This document shows positions 22,513-33,777 of a stretch of 64,000 nt of DNA, in pieces (the first letter of the stretch is position 1; every line of letters starts with the position of its first letter). The stretch comes from Mariannaea sp. PMI_226 (Eukaryota; Ascomycota; Sordariomycetes; Hypocreales; Nectriaceae), in contig JANFOG010000010.1 in assembly GCA_024336345.1 (NCBI GenBank), positions 1,364,001 through 1,428,000 on the forward strand, given 5' to 3'. Position numbers and translations under genes: made by a program. The notes below the pieces were generated by a model. It saw only the letters and a program-made list of their open reading frames with translations, made no database searches and was not told the DNA's origin.

Positions 22513-24368
22513 AGGAAGAAGACGTGCTGGGTATCTGGGAGAGACCGCAAGGACCTGGTTTTGAATATTACAAGAGCTTGATGTGCTCTACTTCAGACAA
22601 TAGGATGGCAATTTTCAACTATTCGTACAATGATAATTGCCAGTTGAAGAATAGCAATGGCATATACAAAAAGGTCAGCAAACATTCTGACTGCCATCTG
22701 GCTGATCACAAAAAACGCCATTTTTGAAGGCGATTTCCTCATTTTTTAGGTATCTCTCAAGTGCCAAGGTATCAATCGTTGTCCATTTCATCACCATATT
22801 GTCCATCAAAATGTATCGCTGTAATGTCCATCAAATGCCTGATCCATCACCATCATGTCTGTCAGATAACCCCAGATACCTGTTTCCCTCGTCTATGCCC
22901 ATTTCGACATCTTCGCGCGTTGTGTGTCCGGTGTTTAATCCACCCTTTTGCTCTTTTTTGCATCTGTTGTTCAGCCCCTTCACAGTCTTACTAACTTCTT
23001 CAAACCTGGTCTTGATAACATCGTTTGGGTCTTGAAGACCCTGGTTCCTGTCTTAGTGTTCTGTTTGGTTGTGTCGGCAGCATGTTTCATTTCGTCCTTT
23101 TGGAACATCTCAATCTGTTTTCCCATTGTAGGAAACTCTGTTCTTTCGTGGTGTCAATCGTGATGGTGCGTGTGGTCAATGTGCCTCACGGGATCGAAAG
23201 ACTCTAGGCCGATCGGCTCGGTGATCCCAAATTTCATGGCGATACCATGATCGGGCCCTTTGCAAAGGGAAGCGCAGAGCACATTCTGGACCCAGGGTAC
23301 AATAGGCAGGCCTCATCTATCGAGAATATGGAACCGGATCTCTTCGCGGCTGGCGGTCGGCATATCCTTCTTGATTGTTTGGATCTGGCTGCTGAAGTAG
23401 GCTACCGCGGATCTCATTCATGCCCTTGTTTCCGAGGCCCGCTGCTTCTGCGTGCTTATTGCACTGGTTGTTCTAGTTCGGCGACGGAACCCAAGTCCTC
23501 AATCGTTTGCTTCGAGGACTTTGGTCGACGTAATATTGCCGGATATATCCCACAATGGGGTTTCTAATTGACCATTAATAGGTAATAATATACTATTATC
23601 AAATATCGAAACTTGCGTCGTTCGCCTTGCCCATTCCAGTGTGATTGGCTATTCGGATTGATCCATCGATTGTCGTTCTGAGTTATGCGACTGTCGTAAC
23701 TGTCTTGCTGATCAACCTAGTAAGACTTCGGTTTCTACCAAATAAGGCTCTAACTATGTCTTCACGCTGAATCTTTCATCCCTCATCACTTCTAAATGGT
23801 GAATGATTCAAACCAGCTGAGGATAAGCTCAGGTATGTAGTTGCAGCTGGAAGACTGACTCTAATAGTAAATTGAACTAAGATAGACGGTACAATAATCG
23901 TTAAACATGTTGAGCTTTATGAGCGAGGGTACTCCCTAGCTTGAATGGAGAGAGCCTAGTGTAAGGATTACCAACACTAGAAAATTACAAAAATCTCCGC
24001 AAGATTGACAGTGAGTCGTTCGACCACTTTTTCTTTATATGCGATAGCTAGGATCTTAGCTTGCCAACAAATGGCCAAATAGAAGATTCAAAGCAATTTT
24101 CAACACACCCATAACGAAGATTTAAAGAGAAAAGCCACAGTTGATTGCCTGTCTCCTCGAAACCAGTGGCATGAATCATGACATAGCATACCCACTAGAG
24201 TAGCCATCAATTCGATTCAACACTCAACTATTTCGGTAGCATCCTGGACAATTGCATTGATTCCTTGCAGGCTCTCTCTCGATACCGTCTTGTTGTCCAC
24301 ATTTGTTTCGAGTAGTAGCTACCAATGACAAAACCCAATCTGGCAACTTGCATCCCTCCAATGAGACT
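22513..24368. other. Intergenic region with a possible coding relic
   Basis: On the minus strand, about 23500-22800, one frame reads as protein-like text for several stretches (KHAEAAGLGNKGMNEIRGSL, MKFGITEPIGLESFDPVRHI, QIEMFQKDEMKHAADTTKQN) broken by several stops. I do not recognise a family. It could be a decayed gene or chance. From 23600 to 24360 the sequence is AT-rich and featureless. Confidence 0.35.
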
Positions 24369-24440
24369 GGTTTCATGGTCTAACGGTTATGACTGCGGAT
24401 TCTGATTCCGCCAGCGAGGGTTCGACTCCCTCTGAGACCT
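24369..24440 (+). tRNA. tRNA-Gln (anticodon CTG)
   Basis: A full 72-nt cloverleaf without intron. The acceptor stem GGTTTCA pairs with TGAGACC with one G-T pair. The D-arm contains TGGTCTAACGGTTA. The anticodon stem GCGGA/TCCGC closes the loop TTCTGAT, giving anticodon CTG, which reads the Gln codon CAG. The T-arm is GAGGG/CCCTC around TTCGACT. The 3' CCA is not encoded, as usual in eukaryotes. A run of seven T follows for Pol III termination. Confidence 0.95.
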
Positions 24441-24930
24441 TCTTTTTTTGGTCTTATTTTTTCACGATCCTCATCGTAAATAGACTGGCATTGAAAGACA
24501 CGAGAGATTTGGATGGCTTTGACAGGCACCCTTTGTCCCGAGAAGTGACGCATCAAGTCTCAAACACTTCTACTCTATCGCCACTAGTATCACCACCACC
24601 AATGTCAGAGTACTCGTAAATTTTCTTCTATTATAGCTGTGTATTTAACTTAGGTTTTGTTGCTTTACCTTCTCTCTATCAAAACGCCCTCTATCTCATC
24701 TCCTCTTCCTGGCTATTTCGTTTCAACGCGTAAAAGTGATCTTCAACCTCAGTTTCAGCTTCCAAGGTACCACTCCCTTGCCTCTAGGTTTGTGTGTCTA
24801 TTTCAAGCTTCAAAAACCTTTCGGGGGAACAGTCAATATGCGTCCGTGGGCAATTATTGATCCATCCATGTCGACCCATGACGGACTAGACGAGCGGGCA
24901 TGAAACCGTGAAACCGGATTGCGGAAAGTC
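24441..24930. other. Intergenic region, nothing further recognised
   Basis: After the Pol III terminator there is about 480 nt up to the 3' end of the cyanamide hydratase gene. No coding signal is seen. Confidence 0.6.
24443..24449 (+). terminator. Pol III terminator of tRNA-Gln
   Basis: Seven consecutive T residues start three bases after the tRNA end. Confidence 0.85.
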
Positions 24931-25775
24931 TCACTTATACTCCTTCATCAACTGGTTCCCTTCCACCAGGTGCTCAAAGTCAAGAATGTGAGTCGTGTGG
25001 CACCAAGGCTTCAGTCTCTTCTCCTCCCTGATCGTCGCCGCGAAACAGCCCTCCCATCCACCTCGAGGGAAAGCCCTGTTGACGTCGGCCCGAGTGGTCT
25101 CGTGCACCAGCTTGCCGTAGTCACCCTGTACGCGGGGGTGCTGGCCAACGTTGTCGTAAATGGTGGCCAGCTGGATCACTTGTCCCAGGAAAGTAATGGT
25201 TCCGTCGGTTCCAAGGTCCTGGTGGCGGATAATGGCCTCGACTACAGCCTCAGCCTGATCCTTGGAGCCGTTAAGGGATTGGAGGAGGTTGAGGGCCTGG
25301 ATTCCGCCGTAAAACTCAAAGGACATGTTGGTCGCGGAGATGAACTTCTCTGCGGTGCCAATGTCGTGAAGCAGGCAGGTCAGCGCGAGGGTGGAGGGCG
25401 ACAGCTTTGCCTGGTGTGTGGGAAATTGCTGCTTGGCAATAGCGGTGCCTAGATGGAGTGAAAGCAATTGCAGCAATTAATTAGCAATGGACTCAGCTGG
25501 GTTTGAGAGCGAGCGGCAGGCCCGCGGATCACGCAGAGAAAGGTGAGCTTACAAAAGTAGAAGACTCGCATCGAATGGTTGAACGTTTGGGCGGGCAGAT
25601 GCTCCTTTACATATTTCTGGACCTCAGCCACGATGGGGTCGTTGGAGGGGAATTCAATGTCGTCAACGGTGATGGGTTCAGGGGCGTTGAGGAAAGGCCC
25701 TTTGGTGAAGATGGCGCCGGCATCGACAGGGACGGCAGTCCAGCCATTTTCAGCGACTTCGCGAGAGGACGACAT
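24931..25775 (-). CDS. cah: Cyanamide hydratase-like HD-domain protein
   Basis: Exons 25775-25553 and 25448-24931 join in phase to 246 aa, close to the usual length. The enzyme hydrates cyanamide to urea using a metal held by an HD-domain site; related yeast genes are DDI2/DDI3. Visible motifs are NHSMRVFYF (His67), CLLHDIGTAE (His102-Asp103, the HD pair), EAIIRHQDLG (second His) and QLATIYDNVG. The C-terminal RLKPWCHTTHI is also typical of the family. The residue created at the splice junction (TTT T|GC) is Cys75. It has no signal peptide, so it is cytosolic. The neighbours give no pathway clue. Such genes often have a patchy distribution in fungi and act in detoxification; that is family knowledge, not shown here. 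Confidence 0.9.
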
Positions 25776-26847
25776 GTTGAAGTTTTGGGTGGTCGAGAGC
25801 TGTTGTTTTGTCTACAGAGAGATTTGACGATGATGAGAAATCAGGTTGTAGAGAAGATGAATCAATTTGGCTTCTGTCTGGGGGATATGGGATTTATTTC
25901 TCTCTTTATACGTTATACGTCCCTCTAGATCCAAAACTCTTTGCATAAACCTTTTGAAGATCAAACGGTGCGACTCGCCCTACGGTCCTTTACTCGGCTC
26001 TGGCCTGCATCGATTCAAGCTGCATTTGGCAAGAAACTGGGACAATCCAATGGCCGCCGGCGAGCTGTGTTGGGCAAACTCCTCTGTGGCCGGCGATGAC
26101 TTAATTTAAATCCGTTACCCTGGAGTAAAGGTCCAATTACAAGCCCCCATTTTCGTGCCTCTTACGTCTGTATGGGTTTGAGTTGGAGGCTGCGTTTGTA
26201 ATCAGCGAATAGCTGCTCTGGTCTAATCTGGTCTGGTCGTCTGCCGTATGCTCCGGCTGCCTGAAAGCGGCTCCGCATCTTAAGACACACGCATACTAAG
26301 TACGAGTACGTACGAGTACGTGCAAGCAAGAGGAGCGGCATATTTGGCCGCACATTTTGCCGCACCGATTATTATTGGACATAGGCGACGTTTGAACGAA
26401 CTCCGGACCCGCTCGGCACAAAGGGATGAACAAGAGTCAGCTACGTGACTGAGTGCGTCACAGTAAATGCGTTCTCGGCTCAGAAAAGAAATCTATAAGA
26501 CGCAGACTGTGGCCGGCCAGTCTACCGCCGGCCGCCGCCGCGCAACAACCGGTCAGCATCGCCAGAACTTCACGTCGAGATGCAAGGTGATGCGCCGATA
26601 TGCTCAGGTTTGTATTTGTCATTGTTCAACATTGGATAATTTCTACAATAACCATTTGGTAAAGCATTTGGTAAGTGAAAAGAAAAAAAATAGCAAATAA
26701 AAGTCTATCCTTTAATTCGGGTATCATTGTGTTAATCTCAAGCCTCAAAAGCGGATTATTCTCCCCCCTCCCCCTCCCCCTCCCCCACCTCCAGAGTAGC
26801 CATTGTCTAGATAGTCAATTAGTTCGTTCTGTACACTGAGAAATTGC
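25776..26847. other. Intergenic region with GC-rich hairpin and C-rich tract
   Basis: This is the promoter of the cyanamide hydratase gene (TATA-like TTTATACG near 25903) and the 3' side of BRF1. Two copies of GTACGAGTACGT-type sequence lie near 26300-26322. GGCCGGC and GCCGGCC flank a 9-nt loop at about 26511-26533. A C-rich tract of four runs lies at 26763-26786. No gene is seen. Confidence 0.55.
26763..26786 (-). promoter_or_regulatory. G-quadruplex motif downstream of BRF1
   Basis: On the minus strand this reads as four runs of five or six G, each separated by a single A. Four G-runs with one-base loops are a strong G-quadruplex motif. It lies about 60-85 nt after the BRF1 stop, so it is probably part of the 3' UTR and could affect RNA 3' end formation or stability. 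Confidence 0.55.
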
Positions 26848-29097
26848 TCAAGCGAATTCTGCATCCAAGCCATACTCGGCATCCATGTCGGGATTGTCCT
26901 CGTCATCAAATCCGCCCTCATATTCTCCACCACCACCTCCTCCAAATTCCTCTCCATCACCATAGTTCTCAGTCTCGTCAAACTCTTCAACTTCTTCCTC
27001 TTCCTCCTCAGCGTGCCCGTGATCACCAGCAACACTGCCTTCAGGCGCCTCGTTCGCATCGTCGTCTTCGTGCGTGCTACCTGCCAAACTTGTCTTACGA
27101 CTGGTTGCTTCCGATCCAGGACCCCCAATGTTGGGCATGTCAAAAATGCTACGAATGGCGTCGTAGTTAATCCTCTTGGACCAGGCTCGATCTTTGGCAA
27201 CATTGATGGCTGCCTCGGCGGCAGAACTGGCTGGACTCGTTTGACCTTCTCCCATCCTGGCTCGCTTGCGGCGCTTTCGTGTCTGCTTGGGTCGCTCTGC
27301 TTCGACCTTTTTCCGAAACACCTTTTCCTGATGTTTCCGTAGCCACTCCTTATTCTGATTGACCCAGATCATTTCCTTGATTTGAGCCTCCTCGGGCGAT
27401 AACAGGCAGTTGATGACTTCGGGGTCATCAGCAAACTCGTCTTCCGTGACATCGGCAGACATTGACACCTCCTTTTGGGGTCGCTGCTTAAGTGCCCAAA
27501 CGGTGTGAATCCGCGCCCGCTGTTCGGCGTTTGAGTAGGCGAGAGCATGCTCATATGTCAATGGATCGTTGAAAATTTCTTCAATGACACCTTCTAATTC
27601 TTGTTCGTCTTGTTCCCATTCCTCATTGATGGGTAATTGAGGCTTCGGTCGTTTGCCCTTCCCTTGCCCAGATTCCTGTCCATCCTCTTCCAATGCATCT
27701 CCAAACTCTTCTACGAGAGTATCCAGCGTCTCCACGTTGTCGTCTTCACCCTCCTCAGTGTTCGCATTGAGTTTGTTGACGAGTGATGGGTTCTCGGCTA
27801 TCTGTGAGGGTAGTGGTGGGATAATGAAACCGTCCTTGTCACGACGATACTCCACGGCAGGGGCTTTTGTGAGATCGGCACCGCCGCGGGTTTGGCCACG
27901 TACGTGAACGGGAAGGTCACTCTCACCCTCTTCATCGTCATGGTCTTCCTCACCTTCATGGTTGGTAGGTCTTTTTCGTTTTTTCAACTTGCCGTCCATC
28001 AATTGCCTGTACTCGTCGGACTTCTTGTAAAAGGATGGCGGATCGTGAGAACTCTCTAAGAAGTCCTGCTTCAAAAAGTCCTCGACCGACATGCGACTGG
28101 ATTCAGTCACTTTGAACTCTTGTAGACGGCTCTGGATGGTGTGGTTGGTGACTTTGACGATGTATACCACCTCGCGAACAGTTCGCCGGAAGTTGTGCAT
28201 ACGAGCCGCCATGAGTAAGCAAGCGCCACAGATGCCAGAGGGGCGGCGACCCATGACCATCCAATCTCTACTCATTCGCTTGACGAGACGAACAGCATCT
28301 TCGGCAACCTTTGCAGTCTCTTGGTGAAACTCCATTTTGGTGGCAAATCGCCAGATGAGATCTTCGGGATAGACGGGAATCAGACCGTCGTTACCGATCG
28401 GGACCACCTCATTCAGCTTCTTGAAGATGCGACCCAACTTGAAGACGTTCAACTGTACCAAGTCGGCAAGATCAATCAGCATGACCTTGCAGGGTGGTTC
28501 GGCTCGACAGGCTGCATAGAGACAGACGGCAGCAACGCTGGCCAAGGTGCGACCCTGGACAAAATTTGCGCTCGACGCAAGCTTGAAGACCTGTGTACCA
28601 GCATTGACCAAACTGTCACTGACATTGAGCTGCTGGGCATAACCTTGCATTAAGCTTTTGGCCTCCCTGATGCTCTTTTCCCGATCTTCGGAACCTCCTA
28701 CCCTTCGAAAGGCTGGTCCCATGCTACGCACTCCAGCCTGGTCATGGGCGACGTAAGAACCCTGTACCATAGCAGCACCACTTGACGTCTCTCCGAATTG
28801 CACCTCGGCAACAATGTTGCTGTCATCTGCAACACGACCACAGGTCTGACAAGTTCCATCGACGACGTTTGGCTTCGGACAGGCTTTATTGGGGCACTGA
28901 GGACGAGAAGGCTGGGCAAGAGAGGCATTGCTGCGATTGTTGTTGCCTATGCGACTTCTGGTGGCAGCGGCGACGGCGGCTCGACGTTCTTCTCGCTCTC
29001 GCATGGCTCGAACAGGGTTCGGTTTTGCGAATCGGGGTTTCGCAGAGGCTCGCTGGGTGCCTGCGCCCGTCTTGATCGGCGTGAGAAAGGAAGACAT
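26848..29097 (-). CDS. BRF1: Transcription factor IIIB 90-kDa subunit (Brf1)
   Basis: A single intronless frame of 749 codons. Brf1 is the TFIIB-related subunit of TFIIIB, which recruits RNA polymerase III to tRNA and 5S genes. An N-terminal zinc ribbon has Cys68, Cys73, Cys83 and Cys86 (QCPNKACPKPNVVDGTCQTC). Two cyclin repeats follow at about 130-330 (SANFVQGRTLASVAAVCLYA and MVMGRRPSGICGACLLMAAR are their conserved helices). A fungal Brf1 homology region containing AWSKRINYDAIRSIFDMP lies at about 650, and an acidic Gly-rich C-terminus. An N-terminal extension of about 65 residues rich in Arg and Ala precedes the ribbon. The start is taken at the ATG followed by SSFLTPIKTG. The assignment is firm. 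Confidence 0.95.
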   Translation of the reverse strand: MSSFLTPIKTGAGTQRASAKPRFAKPNPVRAMREREERRAAVAAATRSRIGNNNRSNASLAQPSRPQCPNKACPKPNVVDGTCQTCGRVADDSNIVAEVQFGETSSGAAMVQGSYVAHDQAGVRSMGPAFRRVGGSEDREKSIREAKSLMQGYAQQLNVSDSLVNAGTQVFKLASSANFVQGRTLASVAAVCLYAACRAEPPCKVMLIDLADLVQLNVFKLGRIFKKLNEVVPIGNDGLIPVYPEDLIWRFATKMEFHQETAKVAEDAVRLVKRMSRDWMVMGRRPSGICGACLLMAARMHNFRRTVREVVYIVKVTNHTIQSRLQEFKVTESSRMSVEDFLKQDFLESSHDPPSFYKKSDEYRQLMDGKLKKRKRPTNHEGEEDHDDEEGESDLPVHVRGQTRGGADLTKAPAVEYRRDKDGFIIPPLPSQIAENPSLVNKLNANTEEGEDDNVETLDTLVEEFGDALEEDGQESGQGKGKRPKPQLPINEEWEQDEQELEGVIEEIFNDPLTYEHALAYSNAEQRARIHTVWALKQRPQKEVSMSADVTEDEFADDPEVINCLLSPEEAQIKEMIWVNQNKEWLRKHQEKVFRKKVEAERPKQTRKRRKRARMGEGQTSPASSAAEAAINVAKDRAWSKRINYDAIRSIFDMPNIGGPGSEATSRKTSLAGSTHEDDDANEAPEGSVAGDHGHAEEEEEEVEEFDETENYGDGEEFGGGGGGEYEGGFDDEDNPDMDAEYGLDAEFA

Positions 29098-30724
29098 GTT
29101 GAGGATATATCAATGTTTGGTCGGTTCCGTGGCTCCCAGTAAAAAAGTTCGAACTATAAGAGAGGCGAATTTTTTTTTTTTATATGATCAAGTTGATTCC
29201 CGATTTTTCAATAAAAGGCGCGAAGGTTGTCTCTCTCTCACTCTTCCCTCCCCTAGACCGATAAACGGCCTCTTGAAGCGATCAAATAACTGCTGGCGGC
29301 CAGAATAAATTTGTGAAGAAAAAAATGTTGGTATTTGCTGTCGCGACAACGATGTAAGTGGAGTGGTCGACGGAATAACGCGTGTCTGAGCAGTGAGATA
29401 TTGGCAGAAGAAAATTGTGCAGCGAGTTGAAGGTGGGGGAATTTTGCAGGTTTGCGCAGGGCGATGGTCGAGTGGGGAAGAGTTTCGTCTCGCTTAAAAC
29501 TTGTGCGCCACTTCCGACTGAGTCACGCCAGCAGGCAGCGCCGGTTCGAATACCAACAGCGGCGGGTTTTTTTGGGCGATACTCGCGCAGCAGTGTTGTC
29601 CGTAATCTAATAACTGTGGTGTAATTTACCTCGAGAAGGGAGCCTTGGAAGTTTCGTAAGATCCAGAATCGGATCCTTGCTTTGCGAAGCCAAAGAGGGT
29701 ATGAAAGATAAAAAAAAGGTCCTCTCTAATAAAGGACGCTTTTTCTCGCAGCTCTTGATGTGGTTGGGGACGAATATAATTTCTCTCCGACATTTACCCG
29801 ACCGGCAACTCGGGAGTCGCCCTCGATTCTTAGACTTCCAGTCTGGGATTAGTGGGGTGGCCCATCGAGGTATCGGTACCGCTCTATTACTGCATCCGGG
29901 AATTCAATAATTGCCTTATATAGTAACCAGGCTTCAGGCTCAAGAGTATTGAATGCTTGTGCCACTTGGCGGGCACCCTGGCTTATGATTGGCATGCTAA
30001 AGTAAGTAATTTATCTGGTCACAATTGGATGCTCGCGACATTGCACCATTGATGGTATTTTATATTCTTATCCATTAGGTAGGTAGTCTGGTCTGGCTAC
30101 CTGCCCATCCACCCTCCAACTAAATTGCCTAAATCAAAACACTGCACAATGAATCAGTGGGATGCAAAGCACCCCTCATTAATCTTCGTTTGCATAAGCA
30201 CCTTCACCATCTGCAATCCAACAGGCTGAAGTACGAACATGAGTCAGCTGTGACTCATTATACTTGTCACAACTCCTCATTCAATGCCATTCTCATTTAC
30301 GAGCTTCTCTCATTTTCACGCTCACCATGAGCCAAATGTTAGCTCTGCTTCACCATCATACGCGAGGCTTTTCGGGAGGTCATTTGCCTGACCTGGCTAA
30401 GGGCAGACATTCCACATCTGAACAACTTTCTTTTGGGGAAAGAGAGCTCATATTTCTTCGCATAATAAATATATTGATGAATTGAGACACTCACCGTCTA
30501 AAACAACCACTTCCAGTTTGAACCCGGACCGACAAACGGCGGGGTGCCGCCGGGGCCTTCGCAAGGGTCCAATTACGTCAGGTTTCCCCCGCCGTGGTCA
30601 AGGTCGTTATTACTTGGGCCTGCGCTCTCAATCCCCTCTTTCATGCAAATAAAAACCATCACCTAGAAATATTCTCATTTTCCATCAGCTTGTAATTTTT
30701 ACCTCTAGAGACCGTATCGTCAGA
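29098..30724. other. Intergenic region between divergent genes
   Basis: This is 1.6 kb upstream of both BRF1 and the DUF1349 gene. Homopolymer A/T runs lie near 29170 and 29710. Open frames seen at 29415-29624, 29677-29910 and 30264-30485 show no domain. I take it as promoter DNA. Confidence 0.55.
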
Positions 30725-31449
30725 ATGGCAGGCGCGAAATTCTCAGTCAAGGCTGGTCCTGGTACAGATATTTGGAAGAAGCCCCCCTCGCATGATGTTT
30801 TCTCAGGTATGTATACTTGTGTCAAAAGCCCCTCACTCAAAACCCACCAAGCAAGTTACTTGGCTCAGGGACTCTTTTCACAATTTACAATCACAGCAGT
30901 CTTTCAAAAATAAATAAATAAAATAAAAGCTCTCACTGACACTTGAAAGCCCCCTTCCATAAACTTTCCTCGGATGCCCTCAACAAGTTCACATCTGCCA
31001 CCATAACCTTCTATACCACATACGTCCAGCAATATGACCAGGGCGGCCTCTTGCTCACCCTTACCAACCCATCCACTGGTGCTCGAAAGTGGATCAAGGC
31101 CGGTGTTGAATGCCTCGACAGCTCCGTTCGACTTTCCGTCGTGTGCTGCGACACCTGGGCAGATTGGAGCGTCTCGTCTCCCAGCGGAGCTGAGGAGATC
31201 AAGAATGGCACCAAGACGGTGACGATTCAGGTCGAGACAGAAGAGGGCGAGCTGGGGAGATGCCTGTGGGTTCATTACGTTGACGGCGAGACCAAGATTC
31301 CTTTGAGGGAGATTTGCTGGGTTTATGGGTATGATAACGGTGAAGGATGGGAGCTGTCAGTCAATGCTGCCGCGGCGAGGCCTTCACAGAAGACAGATGG
31401 GGAATTGGAGGTACACTTCCAGGATTTTGACGTCAAATGGGACAACTAA
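30725..31449 (+). CDS. DUF1349 family protein
   Basis: Exons 30725-30806 and 30950-31449 join in phase to 193 aa. It matches the DUF1349 layout, a beta-sandwich related to concanavalin-like folds (the family includes proteins named 'regulation of enolase 1'). Typical stretches are DQGGLLLTLTNPSTGARKWI, KAGVECLDSSVRLSVVCCD, WADWSVSSPSG and LREICWVYG near the end, followed by a Val/Asp-rich tail. It has no signal peptide or membrane segment, so it is likely cytosolic. The biochemical activity of the family is unknown; a sugar-binding or isomerase-like role is only a guess. The 143-nt intron is long for this window and ends in a purine-rich GAAAG. Confidence 0.85.
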
Positions 31450-32772
31450 ACTACCTGCAGCTGTATGTAGCCTTTCCACAGAATACGAAGTTTTTTCAAC
31501 ATTGACACATCACATGCAATAAATGGGAACAAGAGTGAGGCGGCCGAATTTCTCATTACCTCGACCCTAGCGGAGCTCACGCCAGGGAGGATCGCACTGC
31601 GACCCTATTGTGTTGTTGTAATCTGTACTATGTACAAGAAATCATCAAGATCATAAGTCATAATAAAATTGTCGGCAAAACCAAAATCGCCCTCCAGGAC
31701 CATGCAGGATCCGCATCCATAAAGTTCAACCATTCTTCCAGCCAAAAACAAAGAGAAGGAGGTATCAAACGATTGTCAACCAGTGAGACGTGATTTTTCG
31801 CTTTTTTTTTAGGGGGTATGTTGTCCACGAATGCATCGAGATTAGAGGAGGCACTAGTCCATCCTGTGAACTGTGGTGCAGATATTAATCCTCGTCTCTC
31901 AACTTTTGCGCATCGCTTTGTATGCCGAATGGAGAGGTTCCAATTGCCGTTCCCAGTGGTCTATTGCATCAAACAACGCCAACCATTTCATGAATAGCAA
32001 ACCAAACAAAAACGTTTCCATCCAGTAAAAGGGAGAAAAAACAAAAACCGTTCCTGAGATGGGGGGCAAGGGAAAGTAGTCGGTAGTCATTCTCAATTTT
32101 GGTGACCCTTGCCCATAGATGCGAAGCAAAACAAAACTGTTCCTTTTTTTCCATTTTTTTCTCCCACTCTAATGACGTTGCAGATAAAAACAAAGCAAGA
32201 TCCAGTGCCCTGTAAATAAAAACGCCAAAATTAGGGAGGAGATGTTCCGTTGCCGTTGTGTAAATCAATCAAAAACGAAAAAAAGATCTTGGGGTATCAA
32301 AGCGGAGTTTTCCGTGAAGAAATCGACGAGGCAGAACTATACAAGAAATCGCTAGACAAAACAGAAATCGAAACCACAAAAAAGGTTGGAGCAGAGGACC
32401 GGTAAAGGCTTTCGTTTGCGGCAGATTAGATCCTCTCAGCTCTCATACTCGTCAAATAAATCGGTCGGCCAACCTCTTGAAGAAGTGGAGTATAAACAAA
32501 TCAACTCCCAAATGGATAGACGTCAATCTGATGAGGGAGGGAGCATGAAAAAGGCAAACCAACGCCAGCCAACATCCGACCAGTGGTCCCCATGATATCA
32601 CTCCTGTTTTTTTGGGGGGGTTAGTTTTCTGGGCGTTTTATCTCAGTTTTTTTTTCTTTTGTATTTTGTTCCGAGCACTCATCCTCCAGCGATGAATGAT
32701 CTTCTTTGCGTGAAATTCACGAGGGGCTTCCGGAAACTTGTGAGTATGTTCCAAGTGCAATGGTCCAGCCTT
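31450..32772. other. Intergenic region between convergent genes
   Basis: This is 1.3 kb with many A/T homopolymers (for example 31804-31812, 32144-32160, 32608-32625), most likely long 3' UTRs of the two convergent genes. No coding sequence is recognised. Confidence 0.6.
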
Positions 32773-33777
32773 TCAGACGGTCTTCGGCGTACGCGCGTTG
32801 GTGATATCGATTACGTCATCAAGGTGATTGCACATGGCGACAAACAAGTCAAAGAACAGCTTGCTGCCACCAGCTTCCATCTCAGCCTGCATGGTCCCGC
32901 TCCGCTTGAACGTCTTGCGGCAGCGGATGATCAGGGCGAGGTAGTGAGCGCGCAGGCGGGAGTCCGAGTCTGGTGTGTTGGCGTAAGCATACTGCGCAGA
33001 CCGCAAGATGGTTCCGACATCAATGCCGGCTTGCAGTCCTTGCTTTCGTAGGCTCAAGCGCTTGAGCTCTTCGAGGCCATATCGATCGGCGGCACAGTAG
33101 ATTACGGTGTCACGAAGGATGTGGGCATCGATGCTCGATAGGTACACGGTGGCTTCGGATGAGGTGGTTGTTGGGACGTCTGCGCGGCCACCTCCGTTTT
33201 CGGGGATAGGGGAGGATTGAGGTGTTCGGCCTTGGTTCTCAAGTTCCCAAGAGTCTCTGTGTCTGTTGTGCAACAGACGAGGGTAGTAGTCACCCTTGTA
33301 GAGGTACTCGAGAACGGCGGAAAAGACCTCAGGTTCTTCGTCGGGGAGAGAGATTCTCTTGCTCTGCGCATCGCAATATCCGTTCCGCATAGCAGCCTCG
33401 AAGAAAGGTGACTGGCGGAGGACATCTTCATGCGCCGCAAAGAGTCGACCGTCGCGTCCCACGTTTAAAGTGACAATGGGCGAAGGAGACGGTGCCTGAT
33501 TGTGCGAGTGGGAGCGCGAGTGCGAAGGTACAGCGTTACCAGCAGCGACAGGAGGCCTTTTGGATTTAGCCTTGTCGTTGACGGCATCCTGGTCATCGAG
33601 TGATCTTTGCAGTTTCGACAGCTTCGTGTGATCCCGAATAGAGTTCGATCTCTTTAGTCTCGCAGTCTTGTCAACTCGGCTCTGAGCCTGGTCTTGCGAC
33701 CGGAAGGAGCGTTTGAACATGGTTGCGGTGCCTTGGTGGTGGTGGTGGTATCGAGATGAACTTGAGCTAGAGCTCAT
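32773..33777 (-). CDS. BTB/POZ domain protein
   Basis: A single frame of 334 codons. About 95 low-complexity N-terminal residues (poly-Ser, then HHHH, then a basic stretch) precede a BTB/POZ domain: SPIVTLNVGRDGRLFAAHED, VLRQSPFFEAAMRNGYCD, KRISLPDEEPEVFSAVLEYL and YKGDYYP. After an insertion come AHILRDTVIYCAADRYGLEE and LKRLSLRKQGLQ, the BACK-like helices after the BTB core. BTB domains dimerise and often bring substrates to Cullin-3 ubiquitin ligases, but no second domain (Kelch, MATH, zinc finger) is present to show the target. It has no membrane segment. A purine-rich tract (about 33960-34060) lies upstream and probably belongs to the leader. Confidence 0.88.
   Translation of the reverse strand: MSSSSSSSRYHHHHQGTATMFKRSFRSQDQAQSRVDKTARLKRSNSIRDHTKLSKLQRSLDDQDAVNDKAKSKRPPVAAGNAVPSHSRSHSHNQAPSPSPIVTLNVGRDGRLFAAHEDVLRQSPFFEAAMRNGYCDAQSKRISLPDEEPEVFSAVLEYLYKGDYYPRLLHNRHRDSWELENQGRTPQSSPIPENGGGRADVPTTTSSEATVYLSSIDAHILRDTVIYCAADRYGLEELKRLSLRKQGLQAGIDVGTILRSAQYAYANTPDSDSRLRAHYLALIIRCRKTFKRSGTMQAEMEAGGSKLFFDLFVAMCNHLDDVIDITNARTPKTV

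Noticed and set aside
29530..29565. GGTTCGAATACC as a tRNA T-arm
   Set aside because: No matching acceptor, D or anticodon stems lie upstream.
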